Position numbers and translations under genes: made by a program | From: Neolewinella persica DSM 23188 | GTDB lineage: Bacteria; Bacteroidota; Bacteroidia; Chitinophagales; Saprospiraceae | Direction of reading: 5' to 3' | Assembly (NCBI RefSeq): GCF_000373105.1 | Contig: NZ_KB890416.1 | Coordinates: 62,001-126,000, forward strand | DNA: 64,000 bases | The notes under the pieces: generated by a model | The model's database searches: none | What the model saw: the letters and a program-made list of their open reading frames with translations, nothing else | What the model was told of the DNA's origin: nothing | Part shown: positions 1 to 7,693 of the stretch, in pieces | Layout: each line of letters starts with the position of its first letter | Numbering within the stretch: the stretch's first letter is position 1

Positions 1-469
1 GAAACACGGTGCGCTTAGCTTCGTCGAGGACGATTTTATCAAACCCCACCCGGGCGACAGAAGCGGCGATGTTATCGGCTTCAGGCATCGCCTTCATGGA
101 ACCATCGAATCGCCAGAGGCGGTCCATGCTTGCGTAGGAAATGTCGAAGGCACCGTCGGTAAGCCGGCTCAGGCCTAGGGCCCGCTGGATGAGGCCAAAA
201 AGCTCGGCGTCGACTTTTACGGGGTGGTCCCCCGCGGCGGCGTTGATGGCCGAGGTTTGAGAATTAGGATCCCAGCTAGAAATCAATCGCTCAATGCGTT
301 GAATCTCAGCTATGGCCATTGCATTATACCCTTCCTCTGCACCTGCGCCCGCGCCCACGGTCGTAATGTCGAACCGGGAACCCATCAGGAGCAGCGTCTC
401 GTGGCTGGTTACCTGAGCGCAAATCAATAACGGCATAAAGAGCAGCGAAAAAAGGAGGTGCCTGATCAT
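1..469 (-). CDS. apbE: FAD:protein FMN transferase (ApbE family), partial at left edge
   Basis: I translated this reading frame by hand; it runs off the left edge of the window, so only about the first 156 residues are present. The protein starts with a signal peptide (MIRHLLFSLLFMPLLICAQ) and then shows the ApbE N-terminal landmarks: MGSRFDIT near residue 30, a helix ending ERLISSWDPNSQTSAIN, then DGAFDIS and the following SMDRLWRF. ApbE enzymes attach FMN to a Thr/Ser of extracytoplasmic flavoproteins using FAD. The ATG at 467-469 overlaps the TGA of the upstream thioredoxin gene (ATGA), so the two are translationally coupled. ApbE next to a secreted thioredoxin is typical of Bacteroidota extracytosolic flavinylation clusters. 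A copy of the GC-rich dispersed repeat lies in frame at 338-357 and encodes a GAGAGAE stretch in a loop, probably an insertion. Confidence 0.88.
   Translation of the reverse strand, partial: MIRHLLFSLLFMPLLICAQVTSHETLLLMGSRFDITTVGAGAGAEEGYNAMAIAEIQRIERLISSWDPNSQTSAINAAAGDHPVKVDAELFGLIQRALGLSRLTDGAFDISYASMDRLWRFDGSMKAMPEADNIAASVARVGFDKIVLDEAKRTVF
338..357 (-). repeat. GC-rich dispersed repeat inside apbE
   Basis: The coding strand reads GGGCGCGGGCGCAGGTGCAG followed by AGGAAGG, a near-match to the family core with one substitution. It encodes GAGAGAEEG in the ApbE N-terminal domain, in the same frame as the copy in the MBL hydrolase gene. Confidence 0.85.
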
Positions 470-903
470 TCGGTGAAGTTTTTAAGCATGTCGGCGTACT
501 CCACGGGGCTGATTTTCTTATAACCGGTCTGGCCAAGCAGATCACCTTCGGGACTAAGCACCACGACCAGCGGGAAGGAACCCCGGGTATTGTAGAGTTC
601 GGCTAGTGAGGCGTTGCGTTCACTTGTTTCTTTAGATAGTTTATTGGCCTTGCGCCGGGGGAAATCAGCCTTGTAAAAGACGAAATTCTCTCCTGCGGCA
701 GTTGCAAATTCTTCTTGTTCCCAAACGTCCCGTTCCAGTTTAATGCAGGGCGCGCACCAGTCGGAGCCGGAGAAGACAAGTACAATGTTTTGTCCTTTTT
801 CGGCGGCAACTTTCTGTGCGGTCTCAAAGTCAGGTTGCCAGAGTTGAGCAGAAAGGGGAAGGGTAAACAACGCGATGAGGAGCGCTAAGAAAGCAGTTTT
901 CAT
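466..903 (-). CDS. Secreted thioredoxin-family protein
   Basis: 145 residues with a signal peptide (MKTAFLALLIALFTLPLSAQ) followed by one thioredoxin-like domain. The redox motif W-C-A-P-C places the two cysteines at about residues 50 and 53 after the strand NIVLVFSGSD, and a cis-Pro-like segment GSFPLVVVLSPEG lies near residue 110. Family knowledge: such proteins (thioredoxin_7 / DUF953-like) are periplasmic or lipid-face thiol oxidoreductases. The stop codon overlaps the start of apbE by four bases, which implies a joint function, plausibly thiol maintenance for an extracytoplasmic flavoprotein or an associated redox chain. The usual neighbours of such clusters (DUF4266, DUF3570) would lie beyond the left edge and cannot be checked here. 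Confidence 0.88.
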   Translation of the reverse strand: MKTAFLALLIALFTLPLSAQLWQPDFETAQKVAAEKGQNIVLVFSGSDWCAPCIKLERDVWEQEEFATAAGENFVFYKADFPRRKANKLSKETSERNASLAELYNTRGSFPLVVVLSPEGDLLGQTGYKKISPVEYADMLKNFTE

Positions 904-1619
904 AATAGTTGGTTTGATGAGAAGGGCTTAGTAAGAGGGGGGTGTCAATTGGTTGGTCGGGAGGTGGCCAGATAACATGATATTGGAAGTTTTAAGGAGC
1001 AAGCATTCTCCATTCTTTGCCTAAGCCAGTACGGAAAGCGTTCGGAAAAGGTTGCCTTTATAGAAAAGCTTTGTTTGGAGGGATCTGCTCATTTTAAGTT
1101 GAGGAACGAACACGATGATTATGGTCCGTTTGCCGGTAGTAACCATTGTGTGTATAACGAGATGCACCGATTGGAACATCCCGGCCCGGACGCCCGCGGG
1201 TCCCTTATCCCTTTCACTGCTCCGCAGTTTCAGGGCTAAGGGACGCCACGGGGTCCTGAGAGTGTTAAGGACCCCGTAGCGTCAACAAGGACCTAAAACG
1301 AAGCGGAAGGGCCTGGTTGACCTGCGGGCGTCCGGTCTTTCGGTTAACACGAAACGTCCGTTTCTGAAAAATTGTGCATTTCGTTATGCACACGTAACCA
1401 TTTCCGGTGGAGAGAATTTTGGGCAACCGGCGTACTTTCGGGAAGTGATCAAAAGAGGAATATTAATATTGGCAAATTTGGAAGCGAATTCTGGAGACAC
1501 ATTGGAGGCACAGAATTCCTCCAATTTCTACCACGAATTTTGTAACCGATTCCGCTAAGTCCGCTCTCTACCACACTAGGAGGAGCACATTCCCGGCCTT
1601 CCAGCTGTTTGCTAATAAT
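904..1619. other. Gene-free stretch with nested inverted repeats
   Basis: No supported coding sequence. A 99-codon reverse frame at 1449-1748 overlaps the start of the next gene and has no recognisable protein character. The stretch contains a large two-level hairpin at 1186-1335 (separate entry) and a small perfect hairpin GTGCAT-ttcgtt-ATGCAC at about 1375-1392. Promoters for the divergent flanking genes (reverse thioredoxin/apbE, forward phosphoesterase) must lie here, but I could not assign them. Confidence 0.6.
1186..1335. repeat. Two-level nested inverted repeat
   Basis: The outer arms CCGGACGCCCGCGGG (1186-1200) and CCTGCGGGCGTCCGG (1321-1335) are complementary at 14 of 15 positions. 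Inside them, GACGCCACGGGGTCCT (1242-1257) pairs with AGGACCCCGTAGCGTC (1268-1283) at 15 of 16 positions with a 10-base loop. Weaker pairing continues between the two stems. It could be a structured RNA, a bidirectional terminator or a non-autonomous mobile hairpin. It lies between divergent genes, so a terminator role is less natural. Confidence 0.7.
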
Positions 1620-4600
1620 ATGATGAAAGCTTCTTTTTTTGTCCTGATACTTCTCGCGCTGCCGCTGTTTCTCCCGGCGCAGCTCCGCCTCCTCGTGGCT
1701 GGCAACACCGCCGATGCTGACCCCGCTATTTATGCTTCTCTTCAGCAAAGCATCAACGGCCCCGGCGACCCAGCCACCGTGCTTTTCGCCGGCGATTACT
1801 TTCCGGAATGCACCGAAGCCATGGTTAACTACGACAAGAAGAAAGGAAATGGCCCCGAGGTCTTTCCAACGTTAACTCCGGTCCTCCAACTCATTCGCGA
1901 TAATCCGTCAACGGAGTTTTACCTTATCCCCGGCGATCGGGACTGGGATAAATCCGGGAAAAACGGACTGAGTTGCGTTACCGCCCTGGAAGATTACCTG
2001 GAAGACCAAAATCTGGACAATCTGCACTGGCCATTGGACAAAGGTTGCCCTGGCCCGGAGTTCGTGGAATTAGCGCCCACCGTATTGCTCATGATGATTA
2101 ATACCCAGTGGTGGAACCATCCCAATGACAAACCCGTCCCTGCGGATGGCAATTGCGACTTCGCCGACCCATCTATCGCCCTCGATGAGATTATTAGTGC
2201 CATTGAGGAAAACCAGGACCAAAACGTCATCATTGCCGGCCATTATCCGCCCAAGTCTCAGGGGCGCTACGGCGGCAAATTTCCGGCCCGCGACCACTTT
2301 CTCCCACCCATCATTGGCAGTTTCCGTGTCTCTTATCGCCAGAACGTCGGTACTCCGGAAGAACTCACCAATGCCCGCTTCGCCCTGTTGGCGGATAAAT
2401 TAAAGGATTACAACAGTCAGTTTGAAGGACTACTCTTCGTCGGTGCGCAGGACCACAGTCAACAGCTACTCAAATTCGGTCGTAATTATATCCTCAATGC
2501 CGGAGCCGCCGGCCCGGGCCGCTGGGTTGCCAAACACAAGCCCGCCATCCACACCAGCCGCAACGCTGGCTTCACCGAACTGTGCTACGCGGCCGACGGC
2601 AGCGTAACCTACAAATATATTAAAGCTGCAGACCAACTGGTCGAGCGCTCACAATTGTTGTTCAACGCTCCTTGCGGAATCATTTACGATACCTTCCCCT
2701 TAAACCCGGCCTTCCCGCCCTGCGGTATCGATTCCCTGACCATGCTGAACTACGCCGCCCCCGCCACCCCGAGCCTTCTCTTAGCCCCCGGCGCCCAGTA
2801 CAAGCGTTCCGCCTTCGGGGAATTCTTCCTCGGTAAGCACTATCGCGACATCTGGACTACTGAAGTGGACGTACCGGTCATCAAACTCTCCGATTTCCCG
2901 GGTGGCCTCCAGCCAGTACGCGAAGGCGGTGGGCGCCAAACGACGTCCCTTAAACTTCGAGCGGCCAATGGCGAAAGCTACGTCTTCCGCTCGGTGGATA
3001 AAGACCCCTCTGGCACCTTCAGCTACGAACTGCGCAATACCATCCTCGGTGACGCTGTCCGCGATCAAACCTCCAGCGGACATCCTTACGGCGGACTGAT
3101 CGTTGCCCCGCTATTGGAAGAAATAGGCATCCTGCACGCCACCCCGACGCTCTACTCCCTGGCCCCCGGGCCCGGTCTCGGCGACTTCAACCCCAAATTC
3201 GGTAACCTGCTCGGCACCCTGGAGATCAAACCCCAGGGGGACAAACCTAAGAAGGGGGAGCCCGGCACTTTCGGCGCCGACGACGTACTCAAAAGCTTCG
3301 AACTTTTCCGTGTCCGCTACGACGATCAGGAGGTGTTGATTGACTACGACGAGTTCGTTCGCGCGCGCTTGTTTGACCTCCTCGTCGGCGACTGGTCAAA
3401 GCACGAAGACAACTGGAAGTGGGCGGAGTTTGACGAGGACGGTCTGAAGCGCATCCGGCCAATTCCCCGCGACCGCGACAACGTCTTCTCCCGCATGGAC
3501 GGCCTGTTCCCCTTCCTGGCTTCCCGACGCTGGGGTATTGCCAACCTCGAAAACTTTGGCTACAATAAACCCGATATCCGCAGCCTGACCTTTCAGGCCC
3601 GCCACATGGATCGGATGCTCCTTAGCGGCGTCTCCCGCGAGGAATACCGCGAACAGGCGAAGGCCATTCAGTCCGCTCTTACCGACGAGGTACTCAGCAA
3701 TGCCCTTCAACAAATTCCTGCACCCGCGTCCCCGCCAAAACAAAATGAAAAATACCTGCGCGAACAGGAAATTGTGCTTGAAAAACTTAAAAAACGTCGT
3801 AACGAGCTGTTAGACTATGCCGACGAGTATTACGAACTTCAGGCTCGTACCGTCGACATTGTTGGTACCAATGACGAGGAAGCTTTCCTCCTCGAAGCAC
3901 TTGAGGACGGTCGCCTCAGAGTCACCATTACCGACTTGAAAGGAAAGAGTAAAGGCCTGGTGATCTACGAGCGCACATTCCTCCCCGCGGAAACAAATGA
4001 AGTAAGACTCTACGGTCTTGGGGACGACGATAAGTTCACCACCGTCGGCCGGGTTGGGGACGACATCCACGTCCGCCTTATTGGTGGCCAGGGAGAAGAC
4101 ACCTTTGCTCCAGCAACAGCTGGCGATAATCCGGATAAAGTCTACGTCTACGACGACCAAAAGGGAGAAAAGCCAACTGACGCTGCTCCCGGTCTGAAGT
4201 ACGTAAAAAACTGGCGTGACGAGCTTTATTACTACGACCGTACCGGCTTCAAATACAATACACTCGTTCCGATAGCAAGCGTTGGGTACAATTCCTACAA
4301 CGGCTTTCAGGCTGGCCTGGGGCTGACGTACACCCGCCGTAATTTTACCCGTCGCGACTTCAGCACCCGCTACAGAGTCTTTGCCGAAGGCAGTTCTCTG
4401 GGTAATGCCGCCCTGGAAGCCAGTGTCGAATTCGGAGAGGTGGTTCGTAACGCCGAAGTCGTCCTTGCCACCCGCCTCGGCAGGCCAGACCTTTACAACT
4501 TCTTTTACGGCCTGGGCAACAACTCCATGCAGGATCCGGAGGTGGATCGCAACGTGTTTAACCTCGTCAGTCTCCAACATTTTTCCGTGCAGGGTGGCTT

Positions 4601-5288
4601 ACGCCGCCGCTTCGCCGGCCGTAGCTACGTTGACGTCAGCACCGGCTACCAGAACAACAAAACGACCGACCGGGAAGGGACCATCCTGGACCGCCCTGAC
4701 CGGCTTTACGGCGATGGGGACCTGGTATTCGGCTACGTCAAATCCGAGGTGGTTCTCGACCTGCGTGACCACCCGGCCTTCCCCTCCAAAGGCGTGATGT
4801 TGGAAGCCAGTCATAAGCAAGCCTACGGTAGGGGCGAAGCCGCCAACTTCGGCGTCAGTAAGGTCGCCGCCGAGATTCACTTCAGCACCCGCCGCTTTCC
4901 GATCTCCCTGAGTTTCCGTACGGGGTACGCCACAAGCAGCGGAACTGCGCCGTTCTACGAACTCCCCTCGCTCGGTCGCCAGAACGGTCTGCGTGGTTTC
5001 CAGCGTAACCGCTTTGTGGGTGATGGGTACTTCTTCTACAACACTGAGTTCCGTTCTCCCGTAGCGCTCATCCGCAGCCGTATTGCTCCCTTCGCCATCG
5101 GTATCCGCGCGTTCTACGACCGGGGGAAGATTCTAGAGGGGGGGGAAGAGCAGAGCGATTTTCACACAGCTTATGGTGGAGGCTTTTACGTCATTCCGCT
5201 TTCACGGTCGTTTACGGTTAGCGTACTGGCTGGGTTCTCGGAAGAGGAGAGTGGGTTGATTCAGGTGGGATTGGGGACTAACTTTTAA
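1620..5288 (+). CDS. Metallophosphoesterase-like / outer-membrane beta-barrel fusion protein
   Basis: 1222 residues with a signal peptide (MMKASFFVLILLALPLFLPAQ). Residues about 22-320 have the calcineurin-like phosphoesterase layout: TVLFAGDYFP, FYLIPGDRDW in place of GNHD, VIIAGHYPP, and GAQDH where GHxH is expected. Several metal ligands are therefore altered. A middle domain (about 400-720) holds GDWSKHEDNW and RPIPRDRDNVFSRMDG, which I do not recognise as a named enzyme. From about 860 the sequence is rich in alternating aromatic strands typical of a BamA/TamA (bacterial surface antigen) barrel and ends in Phe, as outer-membrane proteins do. Similar fusions are common in Bacteroidota and may be outer-membrane-anchored esterases. 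Two ATG codons are in tandem (1620 and 1623); either could start. Confidence 0.85.
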   Translation: MMKASFFVLILLALPLFLPAQLRLLVAGNTADADPAIYASLQQSINGPGDPATVLFAGDYFPECTEAMVNYDKKKGNGPEVFPTLTPVLQLIRDNPSTEFYLIPGDRDWDKSGKNGLSCVTALEDYLEDQNLDNLHWPLDKGCPGPEFVELAPTVLLMMINTQWWNHPNDKPVPADGNCDFADPSIALDEIISAIEENQDQNVIIAGHYPPKSQGRYGGKFPARDHFLPPIIGSFRVSYRQNVGTPEELTNARFALLADKLKDYNSQFEGLLFVGAQDHSQQLLKFGRNYILNAGAAGPGRWVAKHKPAIHTSRNAGFTELCYAADGSVTYKYIKAADQLVERSQLLFNAPCGIIYDTFPLNPAFPPCGIDSLTMLNYAAPATPSLLLAPGAQYKRSAFGEFFLGKHYRDIWTTEVDVPVIKLSDFPGGLQPVREGGGRQTTSLKLRAANGESYVFRSVDKDPSGTFSYELRNTILGDAVRDQTSSGHPYGGLIVAPLLEEIGILHATPTLYSLAPGPGLGDFNPKFGNLLGTLEIKPQGDKPKKGEPGTFGADDVLKSFELFRVRYDDQEVLIDYDEFVRARLFDLLVGDWSKHEDNWKWAEFDEDGLKRIRPIPRDRDNVFSRMDGLFPFLASRRWGIANLENFGYNKPDIRSLTFQARHMDRMLLSGVSREEYREQAKAIQSALTDEVLSNALQQIPAPASPPKQNEKYLREQEIVLEKLKKRRNELLDYADEYYELQARTVDIVGTNDEEAFLLEALEDGRLRVTITDLKGKSKGLVIYERTFLPAETNEVRLYGLGDDDKFTTVGRVGDDIHVRLIGGQGEDTFAPATAGDNPDKVYVYDDQKGEKPTDAAPGLKYVKNWRDELYYYDRTGFKYNTLVPIASVGYNSYNGFQAGLGLTYTRRNFTRRDFSTRYRVFAEGSSLGNAALEASVEFGEVVRNAEVVLATRLGRPDLYNFFYGLGNNSMQDPEVDRNVFNLVSLQHFSVQGGLRRRFAGRSYVDVSTGYQNNKTTDREGTILDRPDRLYGDGDLVFGYVKSEVVLDLRDHPAFPSKGVMLEASHKQAYGRGEAANFGVSKVAAEIHFSTRRFPISLSFRTGYATSSGTAPFYELPSLGRQNGLRGFQRNRFVGDGYFFYNTEFRSPVALIRSRIAPFAIGIRAFYDRGKILEGGEEQSDFHTAYGGGFYVIPLSRSFTVSVLAGFSEEESGLIQVGLGTNF

Positions 5289-5554
5289 GAAGGATCCGTC
5301 TTCCTCAGAAAAACACTTTGAAGGAGCGCGAAGGACCAACGTTTTGCTGGTGCGGTATTGGTACTCCTAAATTGAGTGAAATCAAAATACTCTTAACAAC
5401 GGTTTTGTTCCGAAGCCGATGGTTCAGTGCGGCGACTTGATTGTTTTCCGGAAGAAACGCTATCAATGTCCTGGAGCTGAAGAATTTCAACGAGCAGCTG
5501 ACATGGTTTTTGAGGTTAAATAACAACCTGGGTGCATTCAGTAGGTTGTAGTAA

Positions 5555-5665
5555 TATACCCAAACCGTGAAGGTTTGGGATACGGTTGACTTGAGAGCAG
5601 CAGGGTTTGCAGGCGCTCAGCGTCACGGGATTTCCCAAACTACTTCGTGATAAGTATAGCAGCGG
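5555..5665 (+). repeat. Dispersed ~110-bp repeat, copy 1
   Basis: It starts with a perfect hairpin CCAAACC-gtgaa-GGTTTGG inside GGTTTGGGATAC, followed by GGTTGAC, GCTCAGCG, CCCAAAC and TGATAAGTATAGC. The same landmarks in the same order are found on the reverse strand at 30060-30172. The words between landmarks differ, so this is an old or structure-conserved repeat rather than a recent duplication. Both copies sit within about 120 bases of a GC-rich dispersed repeat. Confidence 0.7.
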
Positions 5666-5706
5666 TCAGGCGGGACTTCGTTCCGAACCTTGTTCCATAA
5701 TTCTTA

Positions 5707-5730
5707 CCTTGCATCCTGCGTCCGCGCCCC
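5707..5730 (-). repeat. GC-rich dispersed repeat, degenerate singleton
   Basis: The reverse-strand reading GGGGCGCGGACGCAGGATGC matches the family core GGGCGCGGCCGCAGGTGCA with one substitution and one inserted base. It lies about 40 bases upstream of the DUF6155 start codon and is oriented like the copies before other genes. Confidence 0.75.
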
Positions 5731-5769
5731 AAAACAGCGCACCAAATTCCCTCCCCCATAACCTCCACG

Positions 5770-6282
5770 ATGAAAAGAGACTTCCTGAAACTGCTGGCTG
5801 AACTGGATGAAGACGAGCTCCGCGAGGAACTCAAAGCACTCTACGAACGCTTCCCGGTTCTGCGGGAATATTATAAGATGGAACTGAGCGGGAACACCCG
5901 GAAGCTGCTGGAAAAATATAAGACGACCCTGCGCAAAACGTTCTTTACCGGCCGGCGCCGGATGGGCAGGAGGGCACGCAGCAATTCAGCTAAAGTAATC
6001 AAGGATTTCAAGGAAATCTCTATCCATACTAAAGACCTCATCGAGCTGCAATTCTACCGTGTTGCCGTGATGGTCGAGGCCATGGAATACTATAATGTCG
6101 ATAATGAGCAATTCTGTAATTCAGTACAGAAGAGTTTTATACAGTCAGCAAAACTGGCGCAAAAGGAATTGATGCTCGATACTTTTAAATTGACGGCGCA
6201 AGCCATTGTGGATGCATGGGATGGCCCTGATTATTACAGCGATGCCAGCTTGCAGGAAGTTTATGATGAGTATTGGTCGTAG
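5770..6282 (+). CDS. DUF6155 family protein
   Basis: 170 residues, cytoplasmic, strongly charged and helical. The N-terminus (MKRDFLKLLAELDEDELREE, then LKALYERFP and EYYKMELSG) matches the DUF6155 pattern of a KRDxxKxL opening, an LYxRF motif and a Tyr-rich region, with a basic patch TGRRRMGRRARSNSAK near residue 60-75. The function of the family is unknown. The gene is convergent with the serine hydrolase that follows, the two stop codons being about 10 bases apart, with no room for a separate terminator. Confidence 0.8.
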   Translation: MKRDFLKLLAELDEDELREELKALYERFPVLREYYKMELSGNTRKLLEKYKTTLRKTFFTGRRRMGRRARSNSAKVIKDFKEISIHTKDLIELQFYRVAVMVEAMEYYNVDNEQFCNSVQKSFIQSAKLAQKELMLDTFKLTAQAIVDAWDGPDYYSDASLQEVYDEYWS

Positions 6283-6292
6283 CGGGCCCAGC

Positions 6293-7420
6293 TTATTGCT
6301 CCCATCCCCCAATAACGGCCATGGCTATTTTATCAAAACGAATATTGTCCGAATTATCGAGTATTACTATCACTTCTTTTTGGGCGGGGTAGCGTTTGAT
6401 GATGGTACGCGCGCCCAGCCAGGCACCATTATGCCAGTGATTGCCCGATGGTTTGAGCACCCAGCCGAATCCATAGTCCGACTTGGCACCGTCGTTTAAG
6501 GTTGGTGAGACAAAGGCCTGCAGGAGCAGGCTGTCAGCTACGAGTTCGTTGTTGCCATTCCAGAATTCATCCCAGATTAGAAAGTCCTCAATGCTGGAAA
6601 ATACACCGCCGTCGCCAGCTACGCCATCCAGGAAGCCAGGTATCAAGGGGTCCGTAAGGCCGGGAAGTTGCATGAAGCCAGCGGTCTTTTCCGGAAAATT
6701 TTTCGTGTCTGAGAAGTGATTGAGAACACGGGTCTGGGGCATCTTCAGTGGATCGAAAAGCTGACTTTGCATGAAGGCTTCAAAGGATTGACCGCTGGTG
6801 GCTTCCACAATGGCAGCTAGTAGTACGTAGCCAGTATTGGAGTAGGCGTAAGCATCTCCGGGAAGACCCTCCACCGTCGGGGCGTATTTAGTCATTAATT
6901 CCACGACTTCATTAATGCTCAGAGTGTCGCCAATCTCTTCACGATGGGCTTCGGCCAGTTGCATATACTGATCGGGAACGCCACTGGTCTGGTTCAGTAA
7001 GTGCCGGACGGTTACTTTGGCGTAAGGAAAACCAGTTAGGTAATCATTAACGGGGTTGTCGATCTCCAGTAGGCCGAGTTGTTGGGCACGGAGTACGCCA
7101 GCGGCGGTGAATTGCTTGGAAACGGAAGCCAGTCGGAAAGAAGATTTAGTGTCGAGCTTCGTTGCACGTGTATGATCGGTAAACCCGTAGGTCTTCATCA
7201 GTAGCGGTGCCCCTTCCCGGGCGATTAGCACAGCTCCGTTAAATTTGCCGTCAGCCTGTAAGCCCGCCAGGTAGCGGTCTATTTTTTCAGTCCGCACAGT
7301 TTTATCAGTGCTTGGAGGGATTTCCAGTTCTGGCACGGAAGCATGGAAAACGAAGAACCAGAAGAAAAAAGCGACAATTAATAAAATGATGGCTAATAGG
7401 ACGTAAAAGAGGATTTTCAT
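6293..7420 (-). CDS. Membrane-anchored serine hydrolase (class C beta-lactamase / PBP4* family)
   Basis: 375 residues. One N-terminal membrane segment (residues about 2-26) without a lipobox suggests anchoring to the inner membrane with the domain outside. Catalytic motifs are visible: S-V-S-K at residues 99-102 (SxxK, nucleophile Ser99 and Lys102), Y-S-N at 193-195, and a C-terminal HNGAWLG that stands in for the KTG/HxG motif. Family members (Pfam beta-lactamase, PF00144) act as peptidases, esterases or D-Ala peptidases; the substrate cannot be inferred. The gene is a single reverse-strand unit, convergent with the DUF6155 gene. Confidence 0.9.
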   Translation of the reverse strand: MKILFYVLLAIILLIVAFFFWFFVFHASVPELEIPPSTDKTVRTEKIDRYLAGLQADGKFNGAVLIAREGAPLLMKTYGFTDHTRATKLDTKSSFRLASVSKQFTAAGVLRAQQLGLLEIDNPVNDYLTGFPYAKVTVRHLLNQTSGVPDQYMQLAEAHREEIGDTLSINEVVELMTKYAPTVEGLPGDAYAYSNTGYVLLAAIVEATSGQSFEAFMQSQLFDPLKMPQTRVLNHFSDTKNFPEKTAGFMQLPGLTDPLIPGFLDGVAGDGGVFSSIEDFLIWDEFWNGNNELVADSLLLQAFVSPTLNDGAKSDYGFGWVLKPSGNHWHNGAWLGARTIIKRYPAQKEVIVILDNSDNIRFDKIAMAVIGGWEQ

Positions 7421-7504
7421 GGATTCTCAATATCTCATGGACAAAAGGAACTCTTCGGTGTTTTTCGACGAAAAACTTTTGACGGACGATAAAAGCTATA
7501 AGGT

Positions 7505-7525
7505 GGCGCGGCCGCAGGTGCAAGG
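7505..7525 (+). repeat. GC-rich dispersed repeat, singleton
   Basis: GGCGCGGCCGCAGGTGCA followed by AGGGGAGG, a near-perfect family member. It lies in the gap (7421-7693) about 85 bases upstream of the reverse-strand serine hydrolase gene. The remainder of that gap shows no gene. Confidence 0.85.
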
Positions 7526-7693
7526 GGAGGTTTTGAGACAAAGATGGGCAAGACCCAACTACTGTAGACCTCCCAGTCCGTATCTGGCAAGGGAGTAAAG
7601 CGATTTTGACCGATGTTACTACGGTAAGCTGCCGCCGTCACTCACTCCGGGAGCCTGACGGCCCCATTCGACTACAAGGCCTCAACCCATTCT

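Larger units (their letters stand above)
5289..5769. other. Gene-free stretch with two dispersed repeats
   Basis: No supported gene. A 73-codon reverse frame at 5305-5526 has no identifiable domain and I did not accept it. The stretch carries a hairpin-containing repeat (about 5555-5665) that recurs at 30060-30172, and a degenerate copy of the GC-rich dispersed repeat (5707-5730) about 40 bases before the next start codon. The sequence TTACCTTGC at 5704-5712 resembles a Bacteroidota -7 box (TAnnTTTG) for the DUF6155 gene. Confidence 0.55.

Noticed and set aside
1449-1748. A 99-codon reverse frame overlapping the phosphoesterase start
   Set aside because: Arg/Glu-rich low-complexity translation without homology character; overlaps a supported gene start.
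3810-4580. A 256-codon reverse frame opposite the phosphoesterase-barrel gene
   Set aside because: Antisense shadow; the forward frame has clear domain motifs and a barrel C-terminus.
5305-5526. A 73-codon reverse frame between the phosphoesterase-barrel and DUF6155 genes
   Set aside because: No recognisable motif, no signal peptide, and poor coding character; treated as noncoding.
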